A stretch of DNA of 60,797 nt, from the NCBI GenBank assembly GCA_036653535.1, contig JAVVTR010000013.1:1-60797 (forward strand), read 5' to 3'. Below the pieces are notes generated by a model. It worked only from the letters and a program-made list of their open reading frames with translations, made no database searches and had not been told where the DNA came from. Numbering within the stretch: position 1 is the stretch's first letter; each line of letters starts with the position of its first letter. The position numbers were made by a program, and so were the translations under genes. This stretch comes from JAVVTR01 sp036653535 (lineage in GTDB: Bacteria; Bacteroidota; Bacteroidia; Bacteroidales; P3). Of this stretch, positions 35,846-44,118 are shown piece after piece.

Positions 35846-36413
35846 AGAAAACGAGTCGGAAGCGGACATAGAAACGCCCGATAATACAGAGCATCCTAAG
35901 GATGTAGAAATTTCCGATAGGGAAGAAAATTCCAACGATTCCAATGGTTCCAATGTTCCAGATCCTTCAGAGAATATTCGTCCGGCCATGCTAACGGTTT
36001 TGTGTATTCTTAGTTTTTTGGGAAGTGGTTCTTGTTTGTTTAGTACCTTTGTGACGGCTTCTTTTTTTGATATGCTTAGAGATACCGTGCTCTATAATGA
36101 TATTTATGCAAGCATACCAGCATTAAAAGAGAGTGCAGAAATGATTTTGGATTTGGGGCGTCCTTTCTTTTGGATATCGGCTTTGTGTTATGCCTTTTCT
36201 TTAATAGGAGCTATCTTAATGTGGCATGCTTATCGGTGGGGATTTCATATTTATACCATTGCACAATGCTTATTAATTATTGCATCCATGGCTTTTAGTC
36301 CCGGTATGGGAGTGCCATGGGGATCTGTTTTTTGGTCGGGTGCTTTTGTGGCACTTTATGCTTCGTATTGGAGTTTTTTCAAAAAAAATATTAATTTAAA
36401 ACAGTTAAAATAA
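35835..36413 (+). CDS. Four-helix membrane protein with acidic N-terminus
   Basis: A 192-residue membrane protein, not recognised. Residues 1-48 are hydrophilic and rich in Glu, Asp, Asn and Ser. Four hydrophobic segments follow (about 51-73, 108-128, 138-155, 162-178), ending in the basic tail KKNINLKQLK. It overlaps the DUF2723 copy 2 gene by 11 bases and ends one base before the MFS gene, so it belongs to this operon. Confidence 0.7.
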   Translation: MEYKENESEADIETPDNTEHPKDVEISDREENSNDSNGSNVPDPSENIRPAMLTVLCILSFLGSGSCLFSTFVTASFFDMLRDTVLYNDIYASIPALKESAEMILDLGRPFFWISALCYAFSLIGAILMWHAYRWGFHIYTIAQCLLIIASMAFSPGMGVPWGSVFWSGAFVALYASYWSFFKKNINLKQLK

Positions 36414-36414
36414 A

Positions 36415-38394
36415 ATGACTGACAAAGTAAAGGAATTATTAAGAGATCGTCCAGTGGTGCGTTGGACCGCCTTGGTATTGATAGCTTCGGCTATGTTTTT
36501 TGGTTATATGTTTGTAGATGTTTTGTCGCCCTTACAGTCGCTTTTGGAGCGTACCCGTGGTTGGGATCCGGAAACTTATGGAACATTTGCCAGTTCGGAA
36601 TATTTTTTAAATGTCTTTGTTTTCTTCCTTATTTTTGCGGGGATTATTTTGGACAAAATGGGAGTGCGTTTTACCGCTGTCCTTTCCGGGGTAGTAATGG
36701 TATTGGGCGCTTCTATTAAATTATATGCTGTAAGTGAATATTTTGGAAACGGAGGTTTTGGTTATGATTTTTTCACTTCCTTTTTACCGGCTTTTCCTGC
36801 TTCTGCTAAAGTAGCCTGTATTGGTTTTGCTATATTTGGTTGTGGTTGTGAAATGGCTGGGGTTACCGTGTCTAAGGCCATTGTAAAATGGTTTAAAGGA
36901 AAAGAATTAGCTTTAGCTATGGGCTTGGAAATGGCTATAGCACGATTGGGTGTTTTTGCCGTTTTTCGCTTATCTCCATTTTTAGCCGATAACATAAGTG
37001 TGGTTAAACCAGTTGCAGTATGTTGTATTCTTTTGTGTATAGGTTTAATTTCTTTCTGTGTATATTTCTTTATGGATAGAGCTTTGGATAAGCAAGTAGG
37101 AGAATCTTTAGAAGAACCGGAAGAACCTTTTAAAATTAGAGATTTAGGCAAACTTTTTACCAGTAAGACTTTTCTAATTGTGGCTGCTTTGTGTGTATTG
37201 TATTATTCTGCTATTTTCCCTTTCCAAAAATTTGCTTCTAATATGTTAGAAAATAGATTGAATTTATCGCCTCAGGCTGCCGGTAATTTGTTTTCTTATT
37301 TTCCTATGGGAGCCATGGTGCTTACTCCTTTGTTAGGTTATTTTTTAGATAGAAAAGGAAAAGGAGCAACTATGTTGATTATTGGTGCAGTTCTTATGTG
37401 CCTTTGCCATTTGGTATTTGCACTGTGTCCATTAAATAAAGCTATCGCATACGCTGCTATTATTTTGTTAGGGATTTCGTTCTCTTTGGTTCCTGCTGCT
37501 TTATGGCCTTCGGTACCAAAATTGGTAGAAAATCGTTATTTAGGTTCCGGTTATTCTGTTATTTTTTGGATACAGAATATAGGCTTATTTGCTTTTCCAA
37601 TTTTGATAGGATGGTCGTTGAATGCAACGAATCCAGGGGTAAGTAGCGGCAATAAAACCTATACCTTATTGTTGCATTATAGTACTTATGATGTAACCAA
37701 AACGGTTCATTCTGCAGCTACTTTTGTAATGGATCAAACCGATAATCAAACTTTGCGCGATGAAATGCAAAATTGTATAAATAATTCTACCTTACAGAAC
37801 GAAAATATGACGGTTTTGGAAAGGATGCAATCTCAGAAAGCAGAAGTAGATAGAATTGTTACTCCCGAAATACGGACCCAAATAATGACTTATGCAGTAG
37901 AGGCTAAAGAGGCTGTACAGAGCAAAGACAAGCAGAAAAGCGAATTGGTTTTAAGTAAATGTGGAGACTATCTTACTTCGGTATTATCTACCGATCAAAT
38001 TAACGAATTGAACCGTTATTTACCATTATTGAATGCTAACTTTGCACTTTCTGTAGATACAGGTAATTTAGGAATAAAATGTTTAAAAGAAATATCTTCT
38101 TCTATAGCCCTTTTAAAAACGCCTTATTCAGATACTGTAAATAATGCGGCTTTAGATATGATTCCTACGGAGAATATGCTTGGCGAACTTCATTTAGCAG
38201 AAACAGTTTTTATGAATGGGAATCAAATAGAAAAAGCGAAAGTAGAAGCCTCTCGTTTGAATCCTTATAATTATAGAGTGCCTATGTTGATTTTTGCCTT
38301 CTTAGGGGTACTTGCATTTATATTAGGTATTTGGTTGAAAGCGGAAGATAAACGTAAGGGATATGGTTTAGAAAAACCAAATATTGTTTCATAA
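36415..38394 (+). CDS. MFS transporter with a large periplasmic insertion between helices 11 and 12
   Basis: A 659-residue major facilitator. Residues 1-402 hold eleven helices with the usual halves and the loop motif GIILDKMGVR after helix 2; DRKGKG marks the second half. Residues about 403-615 (bases 37621-38259) form a hydrophilic, helical, coiled-coil-like insert (NKTYTLLLHYSTYDVTK...). The last helix (VPMLIFAFLGVLAFILGIWL) follows, ending in KAEDKRKGYGLEKPN, a common ending of this Bacteroidetes MFS group. By topology the insert faces the periplasm. Normal members lack it. The substrate is unknown. It is the last gene of the DUF2723 operon and is followed by a strong terminator. Confidence 0.85.
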   Translation: MTDKVKELLRDRPVVRWTALVLIASAMFFGYMFVDVLSPLQSLLERTRGWDPETYGTFASSEYFLNVFVFFLIFAGIILDKMGVRFTAVLSGVVMVLGASIKLYAVSEYFGNGGFGYDFFTSFLPAFPASAKVACIGFAIFGCGCEMAGVTVSKAIVKWFKGKELALAMGLEMAIARLGVFAVFRLSPFLADNISVVKPVAVCCILLCIGLISFCVYFFMDRALDKQVGESLEEPEEPFKIRDLGKLFTSKTFLIVAALCVLYYSAIFPFQKFASNMLENRLNLSPQAAGNLFSYFPMGAMVLTPLLGYFLDRKGKGATMLIIGAVLMCLCHLVFALCPLNKAIAYAAIILLGISFSLVPAALWPSVPKLVENRYLGSGYSVIFWIQNIGLFAFPILIGWSLNATNPGVSSGNKTYTLLLHYSTYDVTKTVHSAATFVMDQTDNQTLRDEMQNCINNSTLQNENMTVLERMQSQKAEVDRIVTPEIRTQIMTYAVEAKEAVQSKDKQKSELVLSKCGDYLTSVLSTDQINELNRYLPLLNANFALSVDTGNLGIKCLKEISSSIALLKTPYSDTVNNAALDMIPTENMLGELHLAETVFMNGNQIEKAKVEASRLNPYNYRVPMLIFAFLGVLAFILGIWLKAEDKRKGYGLEKPNIVS

Positions 38395-38427
38395 GGGAAT
38401 AGACAATAGTTTTACTCCAATATTTTC

Positions 38428-38474
38428 AAAAAGAGAAGCGGCATTTACTTATTGTAAATGCCGCTTCTCTTTTT
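38428..38474. terminator. Strong bidirectional terminator between convergent operons
   Basis: A perfect 21-bp stem (38428-38448 with 38454-38474) has a 5-base loop. The flanking A and T runs allow use from both sides, serving the MFS gene and the convergent LpxH-like gene. Confidence 0.95.
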
Positions 38475-38536
38475 TTTAAGGGCGCATAGTTTGCATATGG
38501 GGTATTTTGTTGGATGCTTTTCTTTAATGGCTTTGC

Positions 38537-39382
38537 TTAAAAGATCTTTGCTGTGTGCACTCCATCTAATTTTAAATCTTTGCCATCGAAAACGCCGTAG
38601 GAAAAATATTGTATCCAATCGCCGGTGTTCAGGTATTGGCAAGTTTTAGAAGCAGATTGGTCCGTTTGTTTTGTTTTTCCTTCGTTGTTGAGATAGGGAA
38701 TTTCTTTGAGCATAGGCCAGTGGCGATGGGCAAAAATAAAATAATCTATATTTTCCGATTTCAAGGTGCTTTGCATAAAGGCCATTAAATTGGCATTTTT
38801 TTTCTTTTCATAGCTTTCTCGATTTAGTTTCAATTGATCGGCTTGTCGGCTACGTTTAGAGAAGCCAGAAGCTAATTTATAGCCGGTCCAAGGATGAAGC
38901 CATGCAAAAAATATTCTGCTTATTTTTGCATCGAAAAGATGCTTGATAAATTTATAACCTATATCGTCCGGACCTAAGCCATCTCCATGGCCAACAAAAA
39001 AAGTCTTGCCTTGTATATGCAAATATGCGTTTCCGCTAAATACTCGTAGTCCTAATTCTTTTTGAAAATAATCTCTAACCCAAGTATCGTGGTTCCCACA
39101 AAAGAAATAAACATCAATGCCACTATCGGTTAGTTCCGCTAATTTCCCGAATAAACGAATAAAACCTTTAGGTACTACGTGACGATACTCAAACCAATAG
39201 TCAAATACGTCGCCTAATAAGAATAAGGCGCCCATTTCTTGTTGGTGATCCTTTATCCAGTTGATAATGCGTTTTTCTCTTATACGGCTTTGTTCGTAAG
39301 AAGGAGAACCGAGATGAAAATCGGAAGCAAAAAACACTTTTTTCCCCAAGGGTAAATTTATATCAATTTGAGTTTTTTTCAT
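38537..39382 (-). CDS. lpxH: UDP-2,3-diacylglucosamine diphosphatase (LpxH-like metallophosphoesterase)
   Basis: A 281-residue binuclear-metal phosphoesterase, likely the step of lipid A synthesis that releases UMP from UDP-diacylglucosamine. Motifs appear in order: DFHLG (Asp21, His23), GDVFDYW (Asp58), GNHD (97-99), GHGD (131-134) and AHRHWP. The spacing and the FDYWFEYR loop match the Bacteroidetes LpxH-like group. It overlaps the upstream lipoprotein gene by 4 bases. Confidence 0.88.
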   Translation of the reverse strand: MKKTQIDINLPLGKKVFFASDFHLGSPSYEQSRIREKRIINWIKDHQQEMGALFLLGDVFDYWFEYRHVVPKGFIRLFGKLAELTDSGIDVYFFCGNHDTWVRDYFQKELGLRVFSGNAYLHIQGKTFFVGHGDGLGPDDIGYKFIKHLFDAKISRIFFAWLHPWTGYKLASGFSKRSRQADQLKLNRESYEKKKNANLMAFMQSTLKSENIDYFIFAHRHWPMLKEIPYLNNEGKTKQTDQSASKTCQYLNTGDWIQYFSYGVFDGKDLKLDGVHTAKIF

Positions 39383-40236
39383 TGGTAAGAATAGGAAGAT
39401 GCCGACTTCGCTCGTGCTTCCAGCTCTTCCATTTTTTTAATATTTTTAATTCTATTTATATTGCTGGTGAGCCGAAGAACATGTGGGTTTTGGGGTAAAG
39501 CAATGCTCATGCGCTTGGCCCAAGAAGACAGAGAATCTATATCTTTTTTTTGTTCCATATCAAAGAGAGGCTTGTAGCCCAAAGATTGATAAATTACAAA
39601 GATAGGGATTAGGCTGTTACAATAATTACTTGCTAAAGAAGTAGCCTGAATTTTCAATTGTTTATAAAGAGTTTGTAAGCTATTTTGTATTTGCTTATAA
39701 AGTGAATCGGATTGCATTTTCGATGGAATATTCATCCAAGTATAGGAGATAGAATCTGAAATATGTTTGCTGTAACGAATGGATTTTTGAAAATCTAACA
39801 GTATAACGGTGGGGGAGTTATTGTCTTTCGATCCACCGATATTTTCCAATAGAGCATCCTCTACCAAACGAGAATAATGGGTGTTAATTTTTAAATGTTC
39901 GTTGGAAGAAGGTAAAAAGAAAAAAACGTTTTCGGAGGGAAAATTGGCTTTTAATGCGTATATACTTAGAGTGTCGGTTGGAATGGTAAATTTTCCGTTT
40001 CCGTGTGCATCTAAGGAAATGGAGTCTATAAATAGTTCTCCTTTTTGAGCGGATACTTCCACTAAAGCTAATTTTTTATTTGCTCCTTCTTGAATACAGA
40101 GTTCTATAGTAGATTGTTTCTTTGAAAGAGAATGGCAGGAAGTGCACAAAAAAAGCAGAACAGAGATCACGGACAATAATACTTTAACTTTTGTTAAAAA
40201 AAAACCTGAGAAACGTTCTGAAAAAGATTTATCCAT
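39379..40236 (-). CDS. DUF4369-like lipoprotein without a thioredoxin domain
   Basis: A 285-residue predicted lipoprotein (signal ending LCTSC, hydrophobic about 18-32). Residues about 40-125 look like the DUF4369 N-terminal domain of Bacteroidetes TlpA/ResA-like lipoproteins, with a beta-rich start, 'ELFIDSISLDAHGNGKF' and then a long helical part. In that group a thioredoxin domain with CxxC normally follows. Here the protein stops after a Glu/Lys/Ala tail (ELEARAKSASSYSYQ) and the next gene starts immediately (4-base overlap). No frameshifted CxxC is seen. It could be a sensor or a binding partner. Confidence 0.6.
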   Translation of the reverse strand: MDKSFSERFSGFFLTKVKVLLSVISVLLFLCTSCHSLSKKQSTIELCIQEGANKKLALVEVSAQKGELFIDSISLDAHGNGKFTIPTDTLSIYALKANFPSENVFFFLPSSNEHLKINTHYSRLVEDALLENIGGSKDNNSPTVILLDFQKSIRYSKHISDSISYTWMNIPSKMQSDSLYKQIQNSLQTLYKQLKIQATSLASNYCNSLIPIFVIYQSLGYKPLFDMEQKKDIDSLSSWAKRMSIALPQNPHVLRLTSNINRIKNIKKMEELEARAKSASSYSYQ

Positions 40237-40270
40237 GTTTTTGTGCTTAGATCATTATACAAGAGAAATA

Positions 40271-42004
40271 CTACGCTTTCGCATTTTCCTTAGCCCAAGT
40301 ATCTTTGAGATTTACGGTGCGATTGAAAATTAAACGTTGTTCGTTTTTGCTTTGTGGATCTATGCTAAAATATCCTAAACGTTCAAATTGAAAATGTGCC
40401 AAAGGGCTTTGCCAAGCCTTGGTCAAAAAGGCTTCCACTTTACAATTTTTGCGAATTTCCAAAGAGTCGGGATTGATATTTTCGAGGAAAGTATGCCCTT
40501 CTTCTACATTATCTGGGGCAGGTACTTTGAATAGGCGATCAAAAATACGAATTTCTGCATCTACTGCATCTTGTATAGAAACCCAATGTATGGTTCCCTT
40601 TACTTTTCTTCCATCGGGGGAATTCCCTCCACGGGAAGCAGGGTCATAAGTACAATGAATTTCCGTAATATTACCCTGGGAATCTTTTATAACGTTTGTG
40701 CAGGTAATAAAATAGGCGTAGCGAAGACGAACTTCGCTTCCGGGAGAAAGACGAAAATATTTTTTAGGAGGATCCTCCATAAAATCTTCTCTTTCTATGT
40801 AGAGTTCCTTAGAAAATTTAATTTTACGCTTACCCATACTTTCATCCTCCGGATTATTAACGGCCTCTAATTCCTCGCCCTTCCCTTCAGGATAATTAGT
40901 AATAATTACTTTGACAGGATTTAAAACCGCCATTACTCTTTGGGCACGGGCGTTGAGATCCTCTCTTATACACCATTCCAAGAGAGAGACGTCAATAACA
41001 TTATCTCTTTTGGCTACTCCGATACGATCGGCAAATAAACGAATAGATTCGGGCGTATAACCTCGGCGGCGTAAGCCACAAATGGTAGGCATACGAGGAT
41101 CGTCCCAACCCGATACGTATTTTTCTTGTACCAATTGTAATAATTTGCGTTTACTCATTACGGTATAACTGAGATTTAATCTTGCAAATTCAATTTGTTG
41201 AGGGGCATGTATCTTTAGTGTTTGCACAAACCAATTGTAAAGAGGGCGGTGTACTTCAAATTCTAAGGTACAAATAGAGTGAGTGATTCCTTCTATAGAA
41301 TCACTTTCTCCGTGTGCATAATCGTACATGGGATAAATACACCATTTTTTACCAGTTCTATGATGAACTTGATGAATAATTCTATACATGATAGGATCTC
41401 TCATGTGCATATTGGGAGAGCTTAGATCTATTTTTGCCCTTAAGGTCATTTTCCCATTGGGAAATTCCCCTTGGCGCATACGTTCGAAAAGGTCTAAATT
41501 TTCTTCTATACTACGATCTCTATAAGGACTTGCTTTGGCCGGTTGTGTGGGGGTTCCACGGTATAGACTTGCCTCTTCTTGACTTAGTTCGCATACGTAT
41601 GCTTTGCCTTCTTTTATAAGTTGAATAGCCCATTGATAAAGTTGTTCGAAATAATCGGAGGCGTAATACTCGGCATCCCAGTTAAAACCTAACCAATGTA
41701 TATCTTCTCGTATAGAATCTACATATTCTACATCTTCTTTGGTGGGGTTGGTATCGTCAAATCTTAGATTGGTTTTCCCATGGTACTTTTGGGCTATCCC
41801 AAAGTTTAAACAGATGGATTTTGCATGCCCTATGTGTAGATAACCATTAGGTTCTGGTGGAAATCGGGTAAGAACTCTTTTCCCGTTTTTCCCATTGGCT
41901 AAATCTTTTTCTATAATTTCTTCAATAAAATTCAAAGAAATTTTTTCTTCCGGGATTAATTCCGAATTTTTAGTATCCACATTCATAAAATTTCTGTTTT
42001 CCAT
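40271..42004 (-). CDS. glnS: Glutaminyl-tRNA synthetase
   Basis: A 577-residue class I synthetase. HIGH is at 57-60 (PPEPNGYLHIGHAKS) and the KMSKS-type loop reads VMSKRKL. GRKVKGTIHWVS and the final beta-barrel region (PLAHFQFERLGYFSIDPQS) are as in GlnRS. DDTNP at about 94 and the SLEWCIREDLN helix confirm GlnRS rather than GltX. A direct GlnRS agrees with the absence of an amidotransferase here. It is transcribed away from folB, with 147 bases between the starts. Confidence 0.96.
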   Translation of the reverse strand: MENRNFMNVDTKNSELIPEEKISLNFIEEIIEKDLANGKNGKRVLTRFPPEPNGYLHIGHAKSICLNFGIAQKYHGKTNLRFDDTNPTKEDVEYVDSIREDIHWLGFNWDAEYYASDYFEQLYQWAIQLIKEGKAYVCELSQEEASLYRGTPTQPAKASPYRDRSIEENLDLFERMRQGEFPNGKMTLRAKIDLSSPNMHMRDPIMYRIIHQVHHRTGKKWCIYPMYDYAHGESDSIEGITHSICTLEFEVHRPLYNWFVQTLKIHAPQQIEFARLNLSYTVMSKRKLLQLVQEKYVSGWDDPRMPTICGLRRRGYTPESIRLFADRIGVAKRDNVIDVSLLEWCIREDLNARAQRVMAVLNPVKVIITNYPEGKGEELEAVNNPEDESMGKRKIKFSKELYIEREDFMEDPPKKYFRLSPGSEVRLRYAYFITCTNVIKDSQGNITEIHCTYDPASRGGNSPDGRKVKGTIHWVSIQDAVDAEIRIFDRLFKVPAPDNVEEGHTFLENINPDSLEIRKNCKVEAFLTKAWQSPLAHFQFERLGYFSIDPQSKNEQRLIFNRTVNLKDTWAKENAKA

Positions 42005-42106
42005 AAAATCAATTGCAAATTTACGATTTTTTAGGAAAGTAGTGGAAGTATTGAAATTATATTGAAGAATAGGAAGTTTAAACTGCTTTCCTTTTTTTTA
42101 TAATAC

Positions 42107-42136
42107 TTGGCAAAAGAGAGGAATAATAGTACTTTT
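42107..42136 (+). promoter_or_regulatory. Possible folB promoter
   Basis: TTGG (42107-42110) and TACTTTTA (42129-42136) are 18 bases apart and precede the ATG at 42152. The match to TAnnTTTG fails at the last base. Confidence 0.35.
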
Positions 42137-42151
42137 ACACCTAATTTTAGA

Positions 42152-42544
42152 ATGATAAAAATGAATACAGTTCTTAGTCCATTAACGGAAATTGCAATAG
42201 AAGGTATGGAGTTTTATGCTCATCATGGATGCTTTAGAGAAGAAACCGTGATAGGAACCAATTTCAAAGTAGATTTGCATTTATGGTGTGATACCACCCT
42301 TGCTCAAGAAAATGATTCTTTAGAAGGAACCATAAATTATGCTTTGGTATATGAAAGAGTGAAAAAAGAAATGAAAAAATCCTCTAAACTGATGGAGCAT
42401 GTGGGGGCCCGTATTATAAAAGCGGTTAAAAGAGATTTTCCGGAAGTGAAAAAAATAAAAATAAAAGTAACCAAAATAAATCCGCCATTAGGAGAAAAAA
42501 TTGCTGGAGTTAGTGTAATAATAAATAAAGATTTCGAGGATTAG
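42152..42544 (+). CDS. folB: Dihydroneopterin aldolase
   Basis: A 130-residue enzyme of folate synthesis, converting dihydroneopterin to 6-hydroxymethyl-dihydropterin. The family pattern is clear: IAIEGMEFYAHHGCFREETVIGTNFKVDL, INYALVYERVKKEM, LMEHVGARI and KVTKINPPLGEKIAGVSV. ATG at 42152 is preferred; the ATG at 42161 is also possible. A longer frame from TTG at 42107 would overlap the likely promoter. Single gene, convergent with the small exported protein. Confidence 0.9.
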   Translation: MIKMNTVLSPLTEIAIEGMEFYAHHGCFREETVIGTNFKVDLHLWCDTTLAQENDSLEGTINYALVYERVKKEMKKSSKLMEHVGARIIKAVKRDFPEVKKIKIKVTKINPPLGEKIAGVSVIINKDFED

Positions 42545-42619
42545 GCTGCTTTTAAGTGCAGGTTTCAAACCTTGTAGAAATTAAGCGTATAAGAGATAAA
42601 AGGGAAGAGGTAGTTTGCA

Positions 42620-43084
42620 TTATTTGTATTCGGTAACAGAAAAAACGGGTGTGTTGCTATAAAAGACTTGCAGGAGGGATAACATTTCTTTTTGTGCTTC
42701 TGCAAACGTTTTTACATAAATAGCTTCGTTTTTCTCTCCTATACTATTATTCATTACCAAATAATTGGCATTTTTCTGATTGTATTGAAAAACGAAATAA
42801 TAAGTGGGTTCGTGCTGAATAATATAAGATCTTTCTGGTTTTAAAAGGCCTATAAAAAGAACTAAGGCTTTAGAAAGGTTTGGTTCGAAACGTTCTCCAG
42901 TAGCAGAAGCCACTTTAAATGCATCTTGAAAGGATTCGTGAGAAAAGGTAGCTAAAGCTTTGTTGTAGTCGGAAGATTCCACGATGGTGAGGTCTATATA
43001 AGAACTCTGCCCCTGGACAGAAGCAAAGGTAGCTGCAATTAAAAATACAAGCATTAAAAAGGCTATGTATGTAAATTTCTTCAT
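42620..43084 (-). CDS. Small exported protein of unknown function
   Basis: A 154-residue protein with an obvious signal peptide (hydrophobic about 7-22, cleavage near VQGQ). The mature part is a small alpha/beta domain with regular hydrophobic spacing and no Cys. I do not recognise a family. A TACCTTTG -7 box at 43120-43127 on the minus strand suggests independent expression. It is divergent from fabD with 90 bases between start codons. Confidence 0.65.
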   Translation of the reverse strand: MKKFTYIAFLMLVFLIAATFASVQGQSSYIDLTIVESSDYNKALATFSHESFQDAFKVASATGERFEPNLSKALVLFIGLLKPERSYIIQHEPTYYFVFQYNQKNANYLVMNNSIGEKNEAIYVKTFAEAQKEMLSLLQVFYSNTPVFSVTEYK

Positions 43085-43119
43085 TAGGCTTTAAATTAGA
43101 ATGCATAATTTAAGGTTCA

Positions 43120-43127
43120 CAAAGGTA
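43120..43127 (-). promoter_or_regulatory. -7 promoter element for the small exported protein
   Basis: TACCTTTG on the minus strand matches TAnnTTTG; the leader would be about 30 bases. Confidence 0.45.
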
Positions 43128-43149
43128 TATATATTTTGGGAATTGTGAT

Positions 43150-43157
43150 TATCTTTG
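43150..43157 (+). promoter_or_regulatory. -7 promoter element for fabD
   Basis: TATCTTTG is a perfect -7 box, 17 bases before the fabD ATG. No clear -33 element at the usual distance. Confidence 0.55.
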
Positions 43158-43174
43158 CATAAAAATATTTACAG

Positions 43175-44053
43175 ATGAAAAACGCTTTTGTATTTCCCGG
43201 TCAGGGAGCCCAATTTTCGGGTATGGGAAAAGATTTATATGAAAAATATGGACAAGCGAAAGAAATGTTTAAAAAAGCGGATGAAATTTTAGGTTTCAGC
43301 ATCACCCACATTATGTTTGAGGGGAGTGATGAAGATTTGCGACAAACTAAGGTTACGCAACCTGCTGTTTTTTTGCACTCGGTTATTGCTGCGGCTTGTT
43401 TGTCGGATATTAGACCAGATATGGTGGCGGGTCACTCTTTGGGAGAATTTTCTGCATTAGTAGCTAATAAGGCGCTTTCTTTTGAAGATGGTTTGGTTTT
43501 GGTGTTTCAACGAGCAAAGGCTATGCAAAAAGCTTGTGAAGCAAATCCATCTACCATGGCTGCTATTATTGGTTTGAGCGATGAAATTATAGAGTCTATT
43601 TGTGCACAAATTCCAGAAGTAGTAGTTCCGGCCAACTATAATAGTCCCGGTCAATTGGTGATATCTGGTAGTAGAGAAGGCATTGAATTAGCTTGCGAAA
43701 AATGTAAGGAAGCCGGAGCTAAGAGAGCGTTGCCCCTGAAAGTGGGTGGAGCTTTTCATTCTCCTTTTATGGAACCTGCGCGTATAGAATTAGCCCAAGC
43801 AATAGAGGCTACTTCTTTTCACAAACCGATTTGTCCTGTATATCAAAATGTGAATGGTAAGCCTTTTGTAGAACCGGAAGATATAAAAGCAAATTTGGTA
43901 GCCCAGTTAACTTCCCCGGTACGATGGACTTTGATAGTAAAAAACATGGTGACAGACGGAGCTGCTTCTTTTACGGAAATAGGGCCAGGAAATGTGCTAC
44001 AAGGCTTAATTAAAAAAATTGCACCAGAGGTGCAGACTCAAGGAATATCCTAA
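43175..44053 (+). CDS. fabD: Malonyl-CoA:acyl carrier protein transacylase
   Basis: A 292-residue enzyme loading malonate onto ACP for fatty-acid synthesis. FPGQGAQFSGMG opens the protein. The nucleophile is Ser88 in GHSLGEFSAL, paired with His195 in GGAFHSPFM; NYNSPGQLVISG and EIGPGNVLQGL complete the pattern. It is followed by the sugar locus after a 65-base gap, and I see no terminator there, so some read-through into rfbH is possible. Confidence 0.96.
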   Translation: MKNAFVFPGQGAQFSGMGKDLYEKYGQAKEMFKKADEILGFSITHIMFEGSDEDLRQTKVTQPAVFLHSVIAAACLSDIRPDMVAGHSLGEFSALVANKALSFEDGLVLVFQRAKAMQKACEANPSTMAAIIGLSDEIIESICAQIPEVVVPANYNSPGQLVISGSREGIELACEKCKEAGAKRALPLKVGGAFHSPFMEPARIELAQAIEATSFHKPICPVYQNVNGKPFVEPEDIKANLVAQLTSPVRWTLIVKNMVTDGAASFTEIGPGNVLQGLIKKIAPEVQTQGIS

Positions 44054-44118
44054 CTGTTATTGCTTAGAAAATAAGAGAGATATAAACTCTCACGGAATTA
44101 AAATTTGGGAATAAATTA

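Noticed and set aside
36762..37151. 129-residue reading frame antisense to the MFS gene
   Set aside because: It lies wholly inside a well-supported gene and has no family motif or start signals. The same applies to antisense frames at 16376-16738, 46647-47015, 45007-45363 and 57729-58091.
42107..42151. TTG at 42107 as the folB start
   Set aside because: It would overlap the likely promoter; ATG at 42152 precedes the conserved sequence.
42560..42572. AGGTTT-C-AAACCT dyad after folB as a terminator
   Set aside because: The stem is only 6 bp with no T run.
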